A DNA stretch of 38,214 nucleotides from Owenweeksia hongkongensis DSM 17368 (GCA_945865885.1 CAMBEZ010000019.1:1-38214); one strand, 5' to 3'; positions 14,695 to 22,949 are shown, numbered from the stretch's first letter. Numbers and translations are program-made. The notes: generated by a model from the sequence alone, not told the origin.

Positions 14695-16843
14695 CGCCCT
14701 CCCACGTGTAGTCCCGTTCCAGCAGAGGAAGGTGGTTACGGGGGATTTGTTCTGCGTGTTCCCAAGTAGACAAGGCCTCGTTGGCGTTTGAAAAGTAGGC
14801 AGCATTTTCGTGCAAAACGCCGTGGTTGAAGGGATTGCGGTGTGCGGCGATGGCGCATCCGGAAGCCATGGCTTGCAGCAGGCCGGGATTGGTACCGCCT
14901 ACAGAATGGCCGTGAAAATACAGTCGGCAATGCTGCCGAAGTGCCTCCAGAACCTCCGAATCAAACCGGGCGTCCATCCAAACAATGCCGGGCACGTGGG
15001 CAAAGCGCGCGCGGATTTTTTGTCCGTACGGGGTGGACCAGTCCGCGAGGGCAACCAACGGGAAAGCACCCTGTTCAGCGGCTTCCAGCACCGGCTCCCA
15101 GTTGTTTTCTGGAACCGCGCGAGACAAAGCCAAAGCGTAAGAACCCGGTGTTAAACCAAAGGTCTCCAAAAGAGAGGCGTCGGCCGGAGTTGGGAGGTTA
15201 ACACCGTAGGATAACTCTATTCGGGCGCGGCCGGGGTAGTGTTTTCGCACGTATTCGGTGAGCGCCGGGTGGTCGCACACCACGGCATCTGCCGCCTGCA
15301 CGGCCCATCGCTCTTGCCAACGAAGGAAGCCTCTGACCGCAGGGGAGTATTTACCTCGTTTCCATTCCAAACCGTCCAGATGCACCAGTAGGGCGGGTTT
15401 TCGCAGCAGACGCAGACCGCGCAGTAAGCGCAGCCAGGCACCGGAGGAGGTGGTGCCCAGGGCAAGCAAAACATCCGGAGGGTGGCGCACGGCGTCCAAA
15501 AGGGATAGACCGTCGTAGATCAACTGTGAAGCGGAACCCAGTTTCTTCTCGGGGTCCCATTGGAGCTTGCGTTGCACTCCATTCCAGACCGGAGCTAGGT
15601 CCGGATGGGTGCTGGACGTGTACACGGAAACGCGGTGGCCGTGTTGGGTCAAACCCAAGGCCAAGTGCTCCGCCAATTCCTCAAAACCTCCGTACCGATT
15701 GGGGATGCCCCGGCTTCCTTGTATGCAAACGTGCAGCGGTTGGACGACGGCTTCGTAAAGCGGAAGCAGCGTGCCTGCGGCCCGGCTCCACGAATGAGTC
15801 AGCGCAAAACCTTGCCCTGCTGGGTTGTGCGGCACGCGCAGGGACTTTTCCACGGCACCTGCCAACCCGTCTGGGGAAGGATGCCCCCAGGTAACGTACG
15901 GTTTTAAGGTGGTGGAGCTCTCTGCCCCAGTGGTGAGCACCACTTGGCAGCCGGAAGCGAGGCCTTCCAACGCCGTAAGACCGTAGGTTTCAAAGAGCGA
16001 CGGCACCACAACGCCTTGTGCTTGGCGGTAGCGCAGGGCCAGATCTTGGGCGTCCAGACCGCCCGGAATCCAGTGAATTTCTGCGCCTGCCGCCCGCGCC
16101 TCGCGTACTTTTTCTGCAAAAAGTTGTCCGTATCGGCGGTGGTGGGGGGCCACTTCTCCAATAAAAGTGAGCGGTCCAGCTTGGATTCCGCGCTTGGCCA
16201 GCAAGGCCCAGGCAGAGGCCAATGCCGCTTGGTTTTTCAACCCTTCGATCCGGCCAATGCAAAGCCAGCCGGTCCGGCCGCGCTCCGGCAAGTTGGATTG
16301 AAAGGAGGGCCCCAGCAAAGCAGGCCAAACGCCCGGAGGAACCACCGTGGGGTATACCAGACCGGGGAAATGCACCTGAAGACGCTCGGCTTCCTTTTCC
16401 GTGGTGGTGACCACCTGTTGGCTCCTGCGCAGCGCTTCGCGCTGCGCCCCAGACCATCCGTACCGCAAAATTCCCAACGGCAACATCCGGTCACGTCCCA
16501 GAAGTCCTTTTACAAGCGCCTTTAAAAGTTCCCACGGCACCCAAGCTCCGCCCCAACGCTGGACATCGTAGGCCGCATAGTCTACCCACAACGTCGAGTA
16601 CACCACCGGAACTTGCTCCACGTGCGGCAAAAGAGCCCAGGCGTCCTGAGGACGACCCAAATTCCACAAATGCACGGCGTCCAATTGCCCCGAACGCAGC
16701 AAATCAAGCGCTTGACGAAGATCAGAAAGAACCTCTACCCGAACTCCTAGTTCGCGCAAAGCGCGGGCCGTTTGCTCAATTTGCACGGTGTCGCCACCGC
16801 GAATCTTCCACAAATGGGGTCGGACAAAAAACAAGATGTGCAC
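14648..16843 (-). CDS. Tandem glycosyltransferase: GT4-like plus DUF1972-like domain
   Basis: One 731-residue chain carries two complete GT-B glycosyltransferases. Residues 1 to about 370 are GT4-like: HILFFVRPHLWKIRGGDTVQIEQ at the N-terminus, GWLCIGRIEGLKNQ at the donor domain, and PSLFETYGLTALEGLASG with the EX7E-type signature. From about residue 372 a second enzyme starts (HVCIQGSRGIPNRYGGFEELAEHLA), typical of the DUF1972/rhamnosyltransferase group, ending with GGTNPGLLQAMASGCAIAAH. It should add two sugars to a lipid-linked glycan or polysaccharide. GTG at 16843 was chosen because the fold begins right there and a TAATTTCG element lies 6 bases upstream; the longer frame needs a TTG start and a non-homologous leader. 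It converges on the sugar-transferase gene, overlapping by 47 bases. An internal hairpin lies at 16427-16447. Sugar specificities are unknown. Confidence 0.88.
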   Translation of the reverse strand: MHILFFVRPHLWKIRGGDTVQIEQTARALRELGVRVEVLSDLRQALDLLRSGQLDAVHLWNLGRPQDAWALLPHVEQVPVVYSTLWVDYAAYDVQRWGGAWVPWELLKALVKGLLGRDRMLPLGILRYGWSGAQREALRRSQQVVTTTEKEAERLQVHFPGLVYPTVVPPGVWPALLGPSFQSNLPERGRTGWLCIGRIEGLKNQAALASAWALLAKRGIQAGPLTFIGEVAPHHRRYGQLFAEKVREARAAGAEIHWIPGGLDAQDLALRYRQAQGVVVPSLFETYGLTALEGLASGCQVVLTTGAESSTTLKPYVTWGHPSPDGLAGAVEKSLRVPHNPAGQGFALTHSWSRAAGTLLPLYEAVVQPLHVCIQGSRGIPNRYGGFEELAEHLALGLTQHGHRVSVYTSSTHPDLAPVWNGVQRKLQWDPEKKLGSASQLIYDGLSLLDAVRHPPDVLLALGTTSSGAWLRLLRGLRLLRKPALLVHLDGLEWKRGKYSPAVRGFLRWQERWAVQAADAVVCDHPALTEYVRKHYPGRARIELSYGVNLPTPADASLLETFGLTPGSYALALSRAVPENNWEPVLEAAEQGAFPLVALADWSTPYGQKIRARFAHVPGIVWMDARFDSEVLEALRQHCRLYFHGHSVGGTNPGLLQAMASGCAIAAHRNPFNHGVLHENAAYFSNANEALSTWEHAEQIPRNHLPLLERDYTWEGVISGYAAAFSRLRAR
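16427..16447. repeat. Perfect 9-bp hairpin inside the tandem glycosyltransferase gene
   Basis: Arms GCGCAGCGC (16427-16435) and GCGCTGCGC (16439-16447) are separated by TTC, the same triloop as the longest hairpin in pheT. There is no T-tract, so it is not a terminator. Confidence 0.75.
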
Positions 16844-16849
16844 AGGGCT

Positions 16850-16857
16850 CGAAATTA
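16850..16857 (-). promoter_or_regulatory. -7-like element upstream of the tandem glycosyltransferase
   Basis: The - strand reads TAATTTCG (one mismatch to TAnnTTTG) 6 bases before the GTG at 16843. It sits 12 bases from the divergent element for the small acidic protein, inside a 50-base intergenic space. Confidence 0.45.
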
Positions 16858-16869
16858 CGCGAACGGCGG

Positions 16870-16877
16870 TACATTTG
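16870..16877 (+). promoter_or_regulatory. -7 promoter element for the small acidic protein and MATE gene
   Basis: TACATTTG matches TAnnTTTG exactly and lies 16 bases before the ATG at 16894, predicting a leader of about 10 bases. It should drive both 16894-17127 and the coupled MATE gene. Confidence 0.6.
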
Positions 16878-16893
16878 ACAAAACCTTTTTGCC

Positions 16894-17127
16894 ATGGCGT
16901 TCCCAAAATTTCTTGTAGGCGACAACACCGATCAGCCGGAAAGCGTATTTATCGTGCACACCGAGTATCCGCGGTTCGTTTTGGACCTGGACACCGACGA
17001 AATGGAAGTGTTTGATGATTTGGACTCCGAGAATGAGGAGGAGACCACTGCGGAAATTGCGGCCCTTGTGGAGCAAGCCGAAGCGTTTTACCAGCGCGAA
17101 GTGGATCGCTACGAGGCGATGGAGTGA
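16894..17127 (+). CDS. Small acidic conserved hypothetical protein
   Basis: A 77-residue, strongly acidic soluble protein with no signal peptide or membrane segment. It opens MAFPKFLVGDNTDQPESVFIV, continues HTEYPRFVLDLDTDEMEVFDD, and then has an acidic linker (DSENEEETT) and a predicted helix (AEIAALVEQAEAFYQREVDR). From memory, similar short proteins with an N-terminal FIVG...IHTE.PRF pattern occur in other Bacteroidota without a known role; I cannot confirm this here. Its TGA overlaps the GTG of the MATE gene (GTGA), so translation is probably coupled. The clean consensus promoter and the coupling make it a real gene despite its size. Function unknown. Confidence 0.8.
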   Translation: MAFPKFLVGDNTDQPESVFIVHTEYPRFVLDLDTDEMEVFDDLDSENEEETTAEIAALVEQAEAFYQREVDRYEAME

Positions 17128-18509
17128 GCTCCAATTCGCCTACGTTCCCCAACGGGCACGCTAAAAAATCCCAAAATTCGACGCCAGCTTCCCACTGGAA
17201 GCTGAATTTGGCGTTGGCTCTACCCGTGATGGTGGGCCAAGTTGGCCACATCGCTACGGGGGTGGCAGACAGCATCATGGTGGGGCAATTGGGAACCGTG
17301 CCTTTGGCGGCGGTCTCCTTTGCCAATAGTTTTTTGGCTCTTCCCCTAGTCTTGGGCATAGGTATTTCCTACGGCCTAACCCCATTGGTGGCGCGAGCTA
17401 CGGGCCGGGGTAAGCACGAGAAGACGGGCCGACTGCTCAAAAACGCCCTCTGGATCAATGCCGTATTGGGGTTGGCACTGGCTCTTTTGACCTTTGCCGT
17501 CCCTTCTGCCGGCGCGTTGCTGGGACAGCCCCAGGAAGTGATGCAAACGGCCGCCGGATACGTTTACGTAGTTGGCTTTTCGCTCTTTCCGCTCATGCTG
17601 TTCATGTCTTACAAGCAGTTCGCCGAAGGTCGCGGCAACACGCGGGTGGCCACGCGCATTTCCCTGGTTGGAAACGGTCTGAACATTGGTTTGAACTACC
17701 TGCTCATCCACGGCGTGTGGGGTTTTCCGGAACTCGGCATGACCGGCGCCGGAGTGGCTACGGCGCTTTCTCGGCTGTTTATGGCCGGCGCCTTGGCGTG
17801 GGCCGTTCACACCGGTCCTGAGTTCAAGCCGGCCTTGGTGGGCTTCCACGAAGCCCCGCCCAAGAAGAAACCGGTTCAAGCAATTCTCAAGTTGGGCATC
17901 CCCACCGCGCTGCAGTACTTGTTTGAAGTAGGGGCCTTCGCCGCGTCTGCCTGGATCATTGGAACCACAGGCACGGTGCCCTTGGCGGCCCACCAAATTG
18001 CCATCAACCTGGCGAGCATCAGCTACATGGCGGCCTCCGGTTTTGGGGCCGCAGCAACCATTCGCGTGGGGCAGTTGCTGGGCCAAAACAAACCGCTAGA
18101 GGCGCGGGCTGCGGCCACCAATCTCTTTGGTTTGACCTTGGCGTTCATGGCCCTTTCCGGGGTGGTCTTCTTTGCGGGGCGTTATTTCCTTCCGTCCCTA
18201 TACAACAGCGACCCGGCCACCATCGCAGCGGCCGCGCAACTCTTGTTGGTGGCGGTCTTTTTCCAGCTTTCCGACGGCCTCCAAGTAACGGCCCTGGGCG
18301 CACTGCGCGGCCTGGGCGACGTTAAAATCCCTACCTGGTCCACCTTTGTGGTCTATTTTGTCATCACCCTTCCGTTGGCCTACTTGGCCTCTAAGTACTG
18401 GGGATTGGGTGCGTTGGGGGTGTGGCAAGCACTGGCTTTGGGATTAACCCTTTCCGCCGTCTTCCTCACGTGGCGCTTTTTCCGCGTACTGCGCGCGAAA
18501 TCGATGTAA
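17124..18509 (+). CDS. MATE-family multidrug/sodium antiporter
   Basis: A 461-residue inner-membrane exporter with about 12 predicted membrane helices in two halves. The first half starts WKLNLALALPVMVGQVGHIATGVADSIMVGQLG and the second KPVQAILKLGIPTALQYLFEVGAFAASAWIIG, the usual internal repeat of the MATE fold. Members exchange Na+ or H+ for cationic drugs, dyes or metabolites. The closest type looks like the NorM/DinF group. The first ~24 residues are polar and Ser/Asn-rich. The GTG start at 17124 overlaps the stop of the preceding small gene by 4 bases. The gene ends 17 bases from the end of the convergent sigma-54 regulator, and I see no terminator between them. Substrate unknown. Confidence 0.95.
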   Translation: MSSNSPTFPNGHAKKSQNSTPASHWKLNLALALPVMVGQVGHIATGVADSIMVGQLGTVPLAAVSFANSFLALPLVLGIGISYGLTPLVARATGRGKHEKTGRLLKNALWINAVLGLALALLTFAVPSAGALLGQPQEVMQTAAGYVYVVGFSLFPLMLFMSYKQFAEGRGNTRVATRISLVGNGLNIGLNYLLIHGVWGFPELGMTGAGVATALSRLFMAGALAWAVHTGPEFKPALVGFHEAPPKKKPVQAILKLGIPTALQYLFEVGAFAASAWIIGTTGTVPLAAHQIAINLASISYMAASGFGAAATIRVGQLLGQNKPLEARAAATNLFGLTLAFMALSGVVFFAGRYFLPSLYNSDPATIAAAAQLLLVAVFFQLSDGLQVTALGALRGLGDVKIPTWSTFVVYFVITLPLAYLASKYWGLGALGVWQALALGLTLSAVFLTWRFFRVLRAKSM

Positions 18510-18526
18510 ACGTTTGCAGCGCTTGC

Positions 18527-19684
18527 TCAGGCGTACCGCTCGATATCTTCCGCCTCAATGGTGTTGCCGCACAATATGAACAGTCGTTCCACCACGTTGC
18601 GCAGCTGCCGAATGTTACCGCTCCAAGAACGCGCTTGAAGCGCTTGCAGGGCCGCAGGAGTAAATTTTTTGGCGGAAAAACCGCTTTCGGAAGAAAGCAA
18701 TCCACCGAAGTGGCTGGCCAAGGCCGGGATGTCTTCTTTGCGTTGGTCCAAACCCGGTACCTTGATCACGATCACGCTCAGTCGGTGGTACAGGTCTTCT
18801 CGGAAGCGACCTTCGGCCATTTCTTTTTCCAGGTCTTTGTTGGTAGCGGCCAATACCCGCACGTTCACCGCGATGGACTTGTCTGCCCCCACCGGGGTGA
18901 TGGTGTTTTCTTGCAGGGCGCGCAAAACCTTGGCCTGCGCGGACAGGCTCATGTCCCCAATCTCGTCCAAGAAGAGCGTGCCTTCGTGGGCCAATTCAAA
19001 CTTGCCCTTGCGGTCTTTAATGGCGGACGTGAAGGCGCCTTTGGTGTGGCCAAAAAGCTCACTTTCAATCAATTCTGAGGGTATGGCAGCGCAGTTGACC
19101 TCTACCAAAGGCATCCGGGCCCGCGCACTGGATTCGTGGATGCGGTGGGCCACAATTTCCTTTCCGCTTCCGTTGGGGCCTGTGATCAACACCCGGGCGT
19201 CCGTGGGGGCTACCTTGTCCACCATTTGGCGAATTTCGCCGAGTGCCGCGCTGTCGCCCACCATTTGGTACTTGGAGGTGATTTTTTTTCGCAGCGTTTT
19301 GTTTTCCGCAACCAATCGGCCGCGGTCCAAGGCTTGGCGGATGGTCTGCACCAGTCGGTTCAAATCCGGCGGCTTGGCGATGTAATCAAAAGCACCTTTG
19401 CGCAGGCAAGAAACTGCCGTGTCCAGGTCTCCATGACCGGAAATCATGACGACGGGGGTTTCCGGGGCATGGGCAACGGCGTAGTCCAGCACCTCAATTC
19501 CGTCCTTCAACGGCATTTTAATGTCGCAGAGGACCAAGTCAAAAGTGCCAATGGCCAATGCGTCTAAGGCTTCCTGACCGTTTTCGGCTTCCGCTATGAC
19601 GTGGGCCTTGTCTTCGGTCAGCAGGATGTTTCGCAACACGTTGCGGATGGCTCTTTCGTCTTCTACCAGGAGGATGCGCGCCAT
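18527..19684 (-). CDS. Sigma-54 response regulator lacking a DNA-binding domain
   Basis: A 385-residue NtrC-type regulator with only two of the usual three domains. The receiver domain (1-120) has phosphoacceptor Asp54 in VLCDIKMP and the conserved Lys104 in AKPPD. The AAA+ domain follows: Walker A GPNGSGKE (169-176), the sigma-54 loop GAFTSA (216-221), Walker B LFLDEIGD (237-244) and REDLYHR (arginine finger region). It ends 10-15 residues after the lid helix (NIRQLRNVVERL), so the C-terminal Fis-type helix-turn-helix is absent. As I recall, flavobacterial homologues have the same layout. It presumably activates sigma-54 promoters without its own upstream site or with a partner. No histidine kinase gene is present here. 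ATG 19684 begins at the receiver fold; ATG 19714 would add 10 residues. It overlaps the ppx stop by 22 bases. Confidence 0.93.
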   Translation of the reverse strand: MARILLVEDERAIRNVLRNILLTEDKAHVIAEAENGQEALDALAIGTFDLVLCDIKMPLKDGIEVLDYAVAHAPETPVVMISGHGDLDTAVSCLRKGAFDYIAKPPDLNRLVQTIRQALDRGRLVAENKTLRKKITSKYQMVGDSAALGEIRQMVDKVAPTDARVLITGPNGSGKEIVAHRIHESSARARMPLVEVNCAAIPSELIESELFGHTKGAFTSAIKDRKGKFELAHEGTLFLDEIGDMSLSAQAKVLRALQENTITPVGADKSIAVNVRVLAATNKDLEKEMAEGRFREDLYHRLSVIVIKVPGLDQRKEDIPALASHFGGLLSSESGFSAKKFTPAALQALQARSWSGNIRQLRNVVERLFILCGNTIEAEDIERYA

Positions 19685-20691
19685 ACGGAGGGGTTTTGAA
19701 GGAGGGTCGTCCATACGCCCTCTTTGAGGGCAAAGGTACTCAGGCCAACGGGAGTTGCGGGCGGAAGTTTTTGCAGGATGGGGGCAATCTGCAGGGGGCT
19801 CAGGTGCAGGGTGTCTGCGCGCATGGCAACCATGCCCTTCAGGTTCAATCGTTCTGCTACCGTGGTGCGAAGCAATTGCTCAAAAAGCGGTTCCAAGGCT
19901 CCAGCGGGCCATTCTGCGTAGGTTTGACCGGGCACCAAGGCGGGCCGACCGTTGGCGAGCGCCCACAGATCGTACAGGGTGTCGAAGGAACCGGAGGAGC
20001 CAATGAGTTGTTGGGGGCGGTACTGTTCCACGGCTGCAAAAACAGGTTGAAGCTGCTGGTTCAGGTGGGCGTAGAGCGCCGTCAAATCCGATTCCGTGAG
20101 TGGGTCGTTCGGTTGAAATTGTTCGCGCAAGCGGGTCACACCCAGCGGCAAGCTGAGGGACCACAGCACGTCGTTGCCGGAGCCTACCACGAATTCGGTG
20201 CTCCCGCCGCCGATGTCCATCACCAACACGGGCTCGCGTGCGGCGGGAATAGCTTGGCGAACGCCAGCGTAAATAAAGGCGGCTTCTTGCAGACCGTTGA
20301 TGACGTTGAGGGGAACCCCCGCCTCGCGCTCCGCGCGCTCGGCGAACTCCACCCCGTTTTCCGTGCTGCGCACGCCGGAGGTTGCAAACGCCCAAAGGCG
20401 TTCCACCCCAAGATGCTGAGCTGCTGCCCTAAAAAGCTTCAAGGCGTGCACTCCGCGTTCCATGGCCTCCGGAGCCAATCTGCCGTTGGTGAGGCCGCCC
20501 AGTCCCAATTTCACGGGCAACTTGGTGCTCCAAACCAACTCAGACGTACGCACGTCGCGCACCAAAAGGTTGAAGGTATTGGTTCCGCAGTCCACCACGG
20601 CCCAGCGATGGCACTCCGGACCTCCAACGGGAACGGAGGCCAACGCCGCGTTCCATCCGTCCAGTGCCTCCTGCCAGCCCAGGGGGGTCAT
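19663..20691 (-). CDS. Ppx/GppA exopolyphosphatase-family phosphatase
   Basis: A 342-residue ASKHA-fold enzyme. The phosphate-1 motif VVDCGTNTFNLLV is at about residues 32-44, ATSGVRSTENG follows, and the phosphate-2 motif DIGGGSTEFVVG lies near the middle. Family members cut terminal phosphate from polyphosphate or remove the gamma-phosphate of pppGpp, and so touch stress signalling. At this length it is the short two-domain form, without the C-terminal HD-like extension of E. coli Ppx, so the exact substrate is open. The ATG at 20691 overlaps the permease TGA (ATGA), which fixes the start. Its end overlaps the downstream sigma-54 regulator start by 22 bases. It is the third gene of a four-gene operon. 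Confidence 0.92.
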   Translation of the reverse strand: MTPLGWQEALDGWNAALASVPVGGPECHRWAVVDCGTNTFNLLVRDVRTSELVWSTKLPVKLGLGGLTNGRLAPEAMERGVHALKLFRAAAQHLGVERLWAFATSGVRSTENGVEFAERAEREAGVPLNVINGLQEAAFIYAGVRQAIPAAREPVLVMDIGGGSTEFVVGSGNDVLWSLSLPLGVTRLREQFQPNDPLTESDLTALYAHLNQQLQPVFAAVEQYRPQQLIGSSGSFDTLYDLWALANGRPALVPGQTYAEWPAGALEPLFEQLLRTTVAERLNLKGMVAMRADTLHLSPLQIAPILQKLPPATPVGLSTFALKEGVWTTLLQNPSVWRASSW

Positions 20692-22001
20692 TGGCCGCTC
20701 CGAATCCACTTCCACAAATCCTTAAACGACGCTTTTTTCCCGTAGGACAGGATTCCGATGCGGTAAATGCGGGAGGCCAACCACGTGGTGCCCAGGAAGC
20801 CCAACACCAGCAGCACCATGGAGAGGCCCAATTCCCAGTACGGAACTCCAAAAGGTATACGCGTCATCATCACCACCGGGGAGGTGAACGGGACCATGGA
20901 AAACCAAAACGCCAACGGGCTGTCTGGGGAATCCATCACGCGCATGGAAACCAAAAGCGCCAAGATCAAGGGTAGGGTCAGCGGCAGCATGAATTGCTGG
21001 GTGTCTGCTTCCGCGTCCACGGCCGATCCCACCGCGGCAAAGAGTGCGCCGTACAGCAGGTATCCGCCCAGGAAGTAAAACAAAAACGCGCTCAAAATGA
21101 GCGGGTAGTTGATGGAGTGTAGGGCGCTCAAAACCTCTGCGGCCATTCCTCCGGAATCCGGCTGCGCCTGCATTTGCGCAATGACTTCTGGGTTGAAGGC
21201 GTCGGCCAGAACCGTAGCGCTCAAGCCTGCGTACAGCGCGGCGGTGAGCCCCACCCAAATGATGAATTGAAGCAGCCCAACGCTGGCAATCCCCGTAATT
21301 TTGCCCAGCATCAATTGCATGGGTTTCACCGACGAAATAATGACTTCCACAATGCGGGAGGTTTTCTCCTCAATCACGCCGCGCATGATTTGGGTGGCGT
21401 ACAGGAACACAAAGATGTAGATGAGGTACCCGGCGGCCAGACCCAAGATCATTTTAAATTCTGCCGGACTGTTTTCTTCCTCACCGGCATCGCCCATCAA
21501 AACCGACGTCAGCCGCGCGTTGGTTTCCGCGCGCTTTACTACCTCCGGGTCCACCCCTTCCAAGCGCAATTTTTGTTCGTAGGCCTTTTGCTCCAGTTGG
21601 TCTTCAACACCCGCCATTAAGGAAATGGGCAGGTCTTCCAACGAAAAAAGCTTGGCGTTTTTCAGGATGTAGTCTGGGTCGTTGTTTTCGCTGGGGGGCA
21701 AATACAGCAAGCCGTCGAATTCAGCATTGGTCTCCAAAATTTCCTTGCCATTGGCGAGTGCCTCCGGGGTGGGTTTTAGGAATTCGTAGACCACATCCTC
21801 CATTCCTTTTTCGCCCACCAAGAGGTAGCTGTGGTCCACCACCAACAATTTCTTGGGCCCTTCCGGCAAAGAGGCCAGCAGGGCAGGGGCCACCATGAGC
21901 AAGCCAAAAAACAAAGGGCCCAGGAGGGTCATGATGAGAAAGCTGCGCTTCTTGACTCGGGTCAAAAATTCGCGTTGGGCAACAATCCAAATGGGGTTCA
22001 T
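20688..22001 (-). CDS. ABC transporter permease (NatB-like)
   Basis: A 437-residue ABC-2 type permease. An N-terminal segment (SFLIMTLLGPLFFGLLMVAPALL) is followed by a large extracytoplasmic region, then about six C-terminal membrane helices (e.g. MILGLAAGYLIYIFVFLYATQIM, LILSAFLFYFLGGYLLYGALFA, ELGLSMVLLVLGFLGTTWLASRIY). This layout, with a TSRIVEVIISSVKPMQLMLGKI motif, is typical of the Na+-exporter NatB/YhaP group. It should form the membrane channel of the ABC exporter with the ATPase encoded just upstream. The ATG at 22001 overlaps the ATPase stop (ATGA); the longer frame runs into the ATPase gene. The substrate cannot be inferred; sodium is only a family precedent. Confidence 0.93.
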   Translation of the reverse strand: MNPIWIVAQREFLTRVKKRSFLIMTLLGPLFFGLLMVAPALLASLPEGPKKLLVVDHSYLLVGEKGMEDVVYEFLKPTPEALANGKEILETNAEFDGLLYLPPSENNDPDYILKNAKLFSLEDLPISLMAGVEDQLEQKAYEQKLRLEGVDPEVVKRAETNARLTSVLMGDAGEEENSPAEFKMILGLAAGYLIYIFVFLYATQIMRGVIEEKTSRIVEVIISSVKPMQLMLGKITGIASVGLLQFIIWVGLTAALYAGLSATVLADAFNPEVIAQMQAQPDSGGMAAEVLSALHSINYPLILSAFLFYFLGGYLLYGALFAAVGSAVDAEADTQQFMLPLTLPLILALLVSMRVMDSPDSPLAFWFSMVPFTSPVVMMTRIPFGVPYWELGLSMVLLVLGFLGTTWLASRIYRIGILSYGKKASFKDLWKWIRSGQ

Positions 22002-22930
22002 GAGGCTGCGTTTTGAACGGTTTGAATGAAGATGTCGTTCATGCTGGGGACGGATTCTTGGGCCTCCAAAACGTCTGCGTGGGGCAACAACGCACTCAGT
22101 ACGTGGTTCAATCCTTCGTTGGCGGTCAACTGCACACACAGGGAGCGCCCCGTGCGCCAATCGGAGCTGGGCAAGGCGTCGTCGGACACCACGTGGAAAG
22201 GTGCGGTGGCTTCCAAGGGCAATGGTGAACCGTCCGGAGTTTGGTAGGCCACGGTGTAGCGGTGGGTGCGGTGGCTGCGCACTACATCTGCCACGGATCC
22301 CTCCAAAACGCGACGGGATTTATTGATCAACCCAATGTGGGTGCACATTTCTTCCACGTTTTCCATGCGGTGGGTGGAGAAGAGCAGGGTGGTGCCGTTG
22401 CGGTGCAATTCCAGCATTTCTTCGCGGATTTGCTGGGCCGCAAGGGGGTCAAATCCGGAAAAAGGTTCGTCAAAGATCAGTACCTCCGGTTGGTGGAGCA
22501 CGGTGGTGACGAATTGCACCTTCTGGGCCATCCCTTTGGAAAGTTCTTCGATTTTCTTGTCCCACCAGGATTCCATGCCCAGTTTTTCAAACCAGTAGAC
22601 CAGTCGTTTTTTGGCCTCCGCTTCGGACAGGCCTTTCAACCGCGCCAAGTATAAGGATTGATCCCCCACGGCCATTTTCTTGTACAAACCGCGCTCCTCC
22701 GGCAGGTACCCAATGCGCGCAATGTCGTTGCGCTGCAGGGGTCTACCGTCCAACAAAACTTGCCCGGCGTCCGGGTCGATGATCTGGTTCAGGATGCGCA
22801 GAAAAGTTGTTTTTCCGGCACCGTTGGGGCCCAGCAAACCGTACAAACTGCCTTTTGGGATGTGCAGGCTGACGTCGTTGAGCGCGGTGTGGTCCGCGTA
22901 GCGTTTGGTAATGTTTTCAGCGCGTATCAT
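21998..22930 (-). CDS. ABC transporter ATP-binding protein (NatA-like)
   Basis: A 310-residue ATPase that powers the adjacent permease. Walker A GPNGAGKT is at 34-41, the Q-loop region falls at GYLPEERGLYKKM, an ABC signature variant LSKGMAQKVQ replaces LSGGQ, Walker B is VLIFDEPFSGFDP, and the H-loop is STHRMENVEEM. The last ~90 residues form an extra C-terminal domain, as in NatA-type drug/Na+ exporters. The ATG at 22930 starts directly at the fold (MIRAENITKRY). It lies 19 bases after the mfd stop, so it may be co-transcribed with mfd; a weak AACCTTTG element 10 bases before the ATG might also serve. It is the first gene of the ATPase-permease-Ppx-regulator unit. Confidence 0.94.
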   Translation of the reverse strand: MIRAENITKRYADHTALNDVSLHIPKGSLYGLLGPNGAGKTTFLRILNQIIDPDAGQVLLDGRPLQRNDIARIGYLPEERGLYKKMAVGDQSLYLARLKGLSEAEAKKRLVYWFEKLGMESWWDKKIEELSKGMAQKVQFVTTVLHQPEVLIFDEPFSGFDPLAAQQIREEMLELHRNGTTLLFSTHRMENVEEMCTHIGLINKSRRVLEGSVADVVRSHRTHRYTVAYQTPDGSPLPLEATAPFHVVSDDALPSSDWRTGRSLCVQLTANEGLNHVLSALLPHADVLEAQESVPSMNDIFIQTVQNAAS

Positions 22931-22949
22931 GGGGGAAATTCAAAGGTTC

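Noticed and set aside
16844-16906. A TTG-started longer form of the tandem glycosyltransferase
   Set aside because: It would run through both divergent promoter elements and into the small acidic gene; the fold begins at GTG 16843.
22941-22948. AACCTTTG as a promoter for the ABC ATPase
   Set aside because: The first T of TAnnTTTG is missing and the gene lies 19 bases after mfd, so co-transcription is as likely; not listed as a feature.
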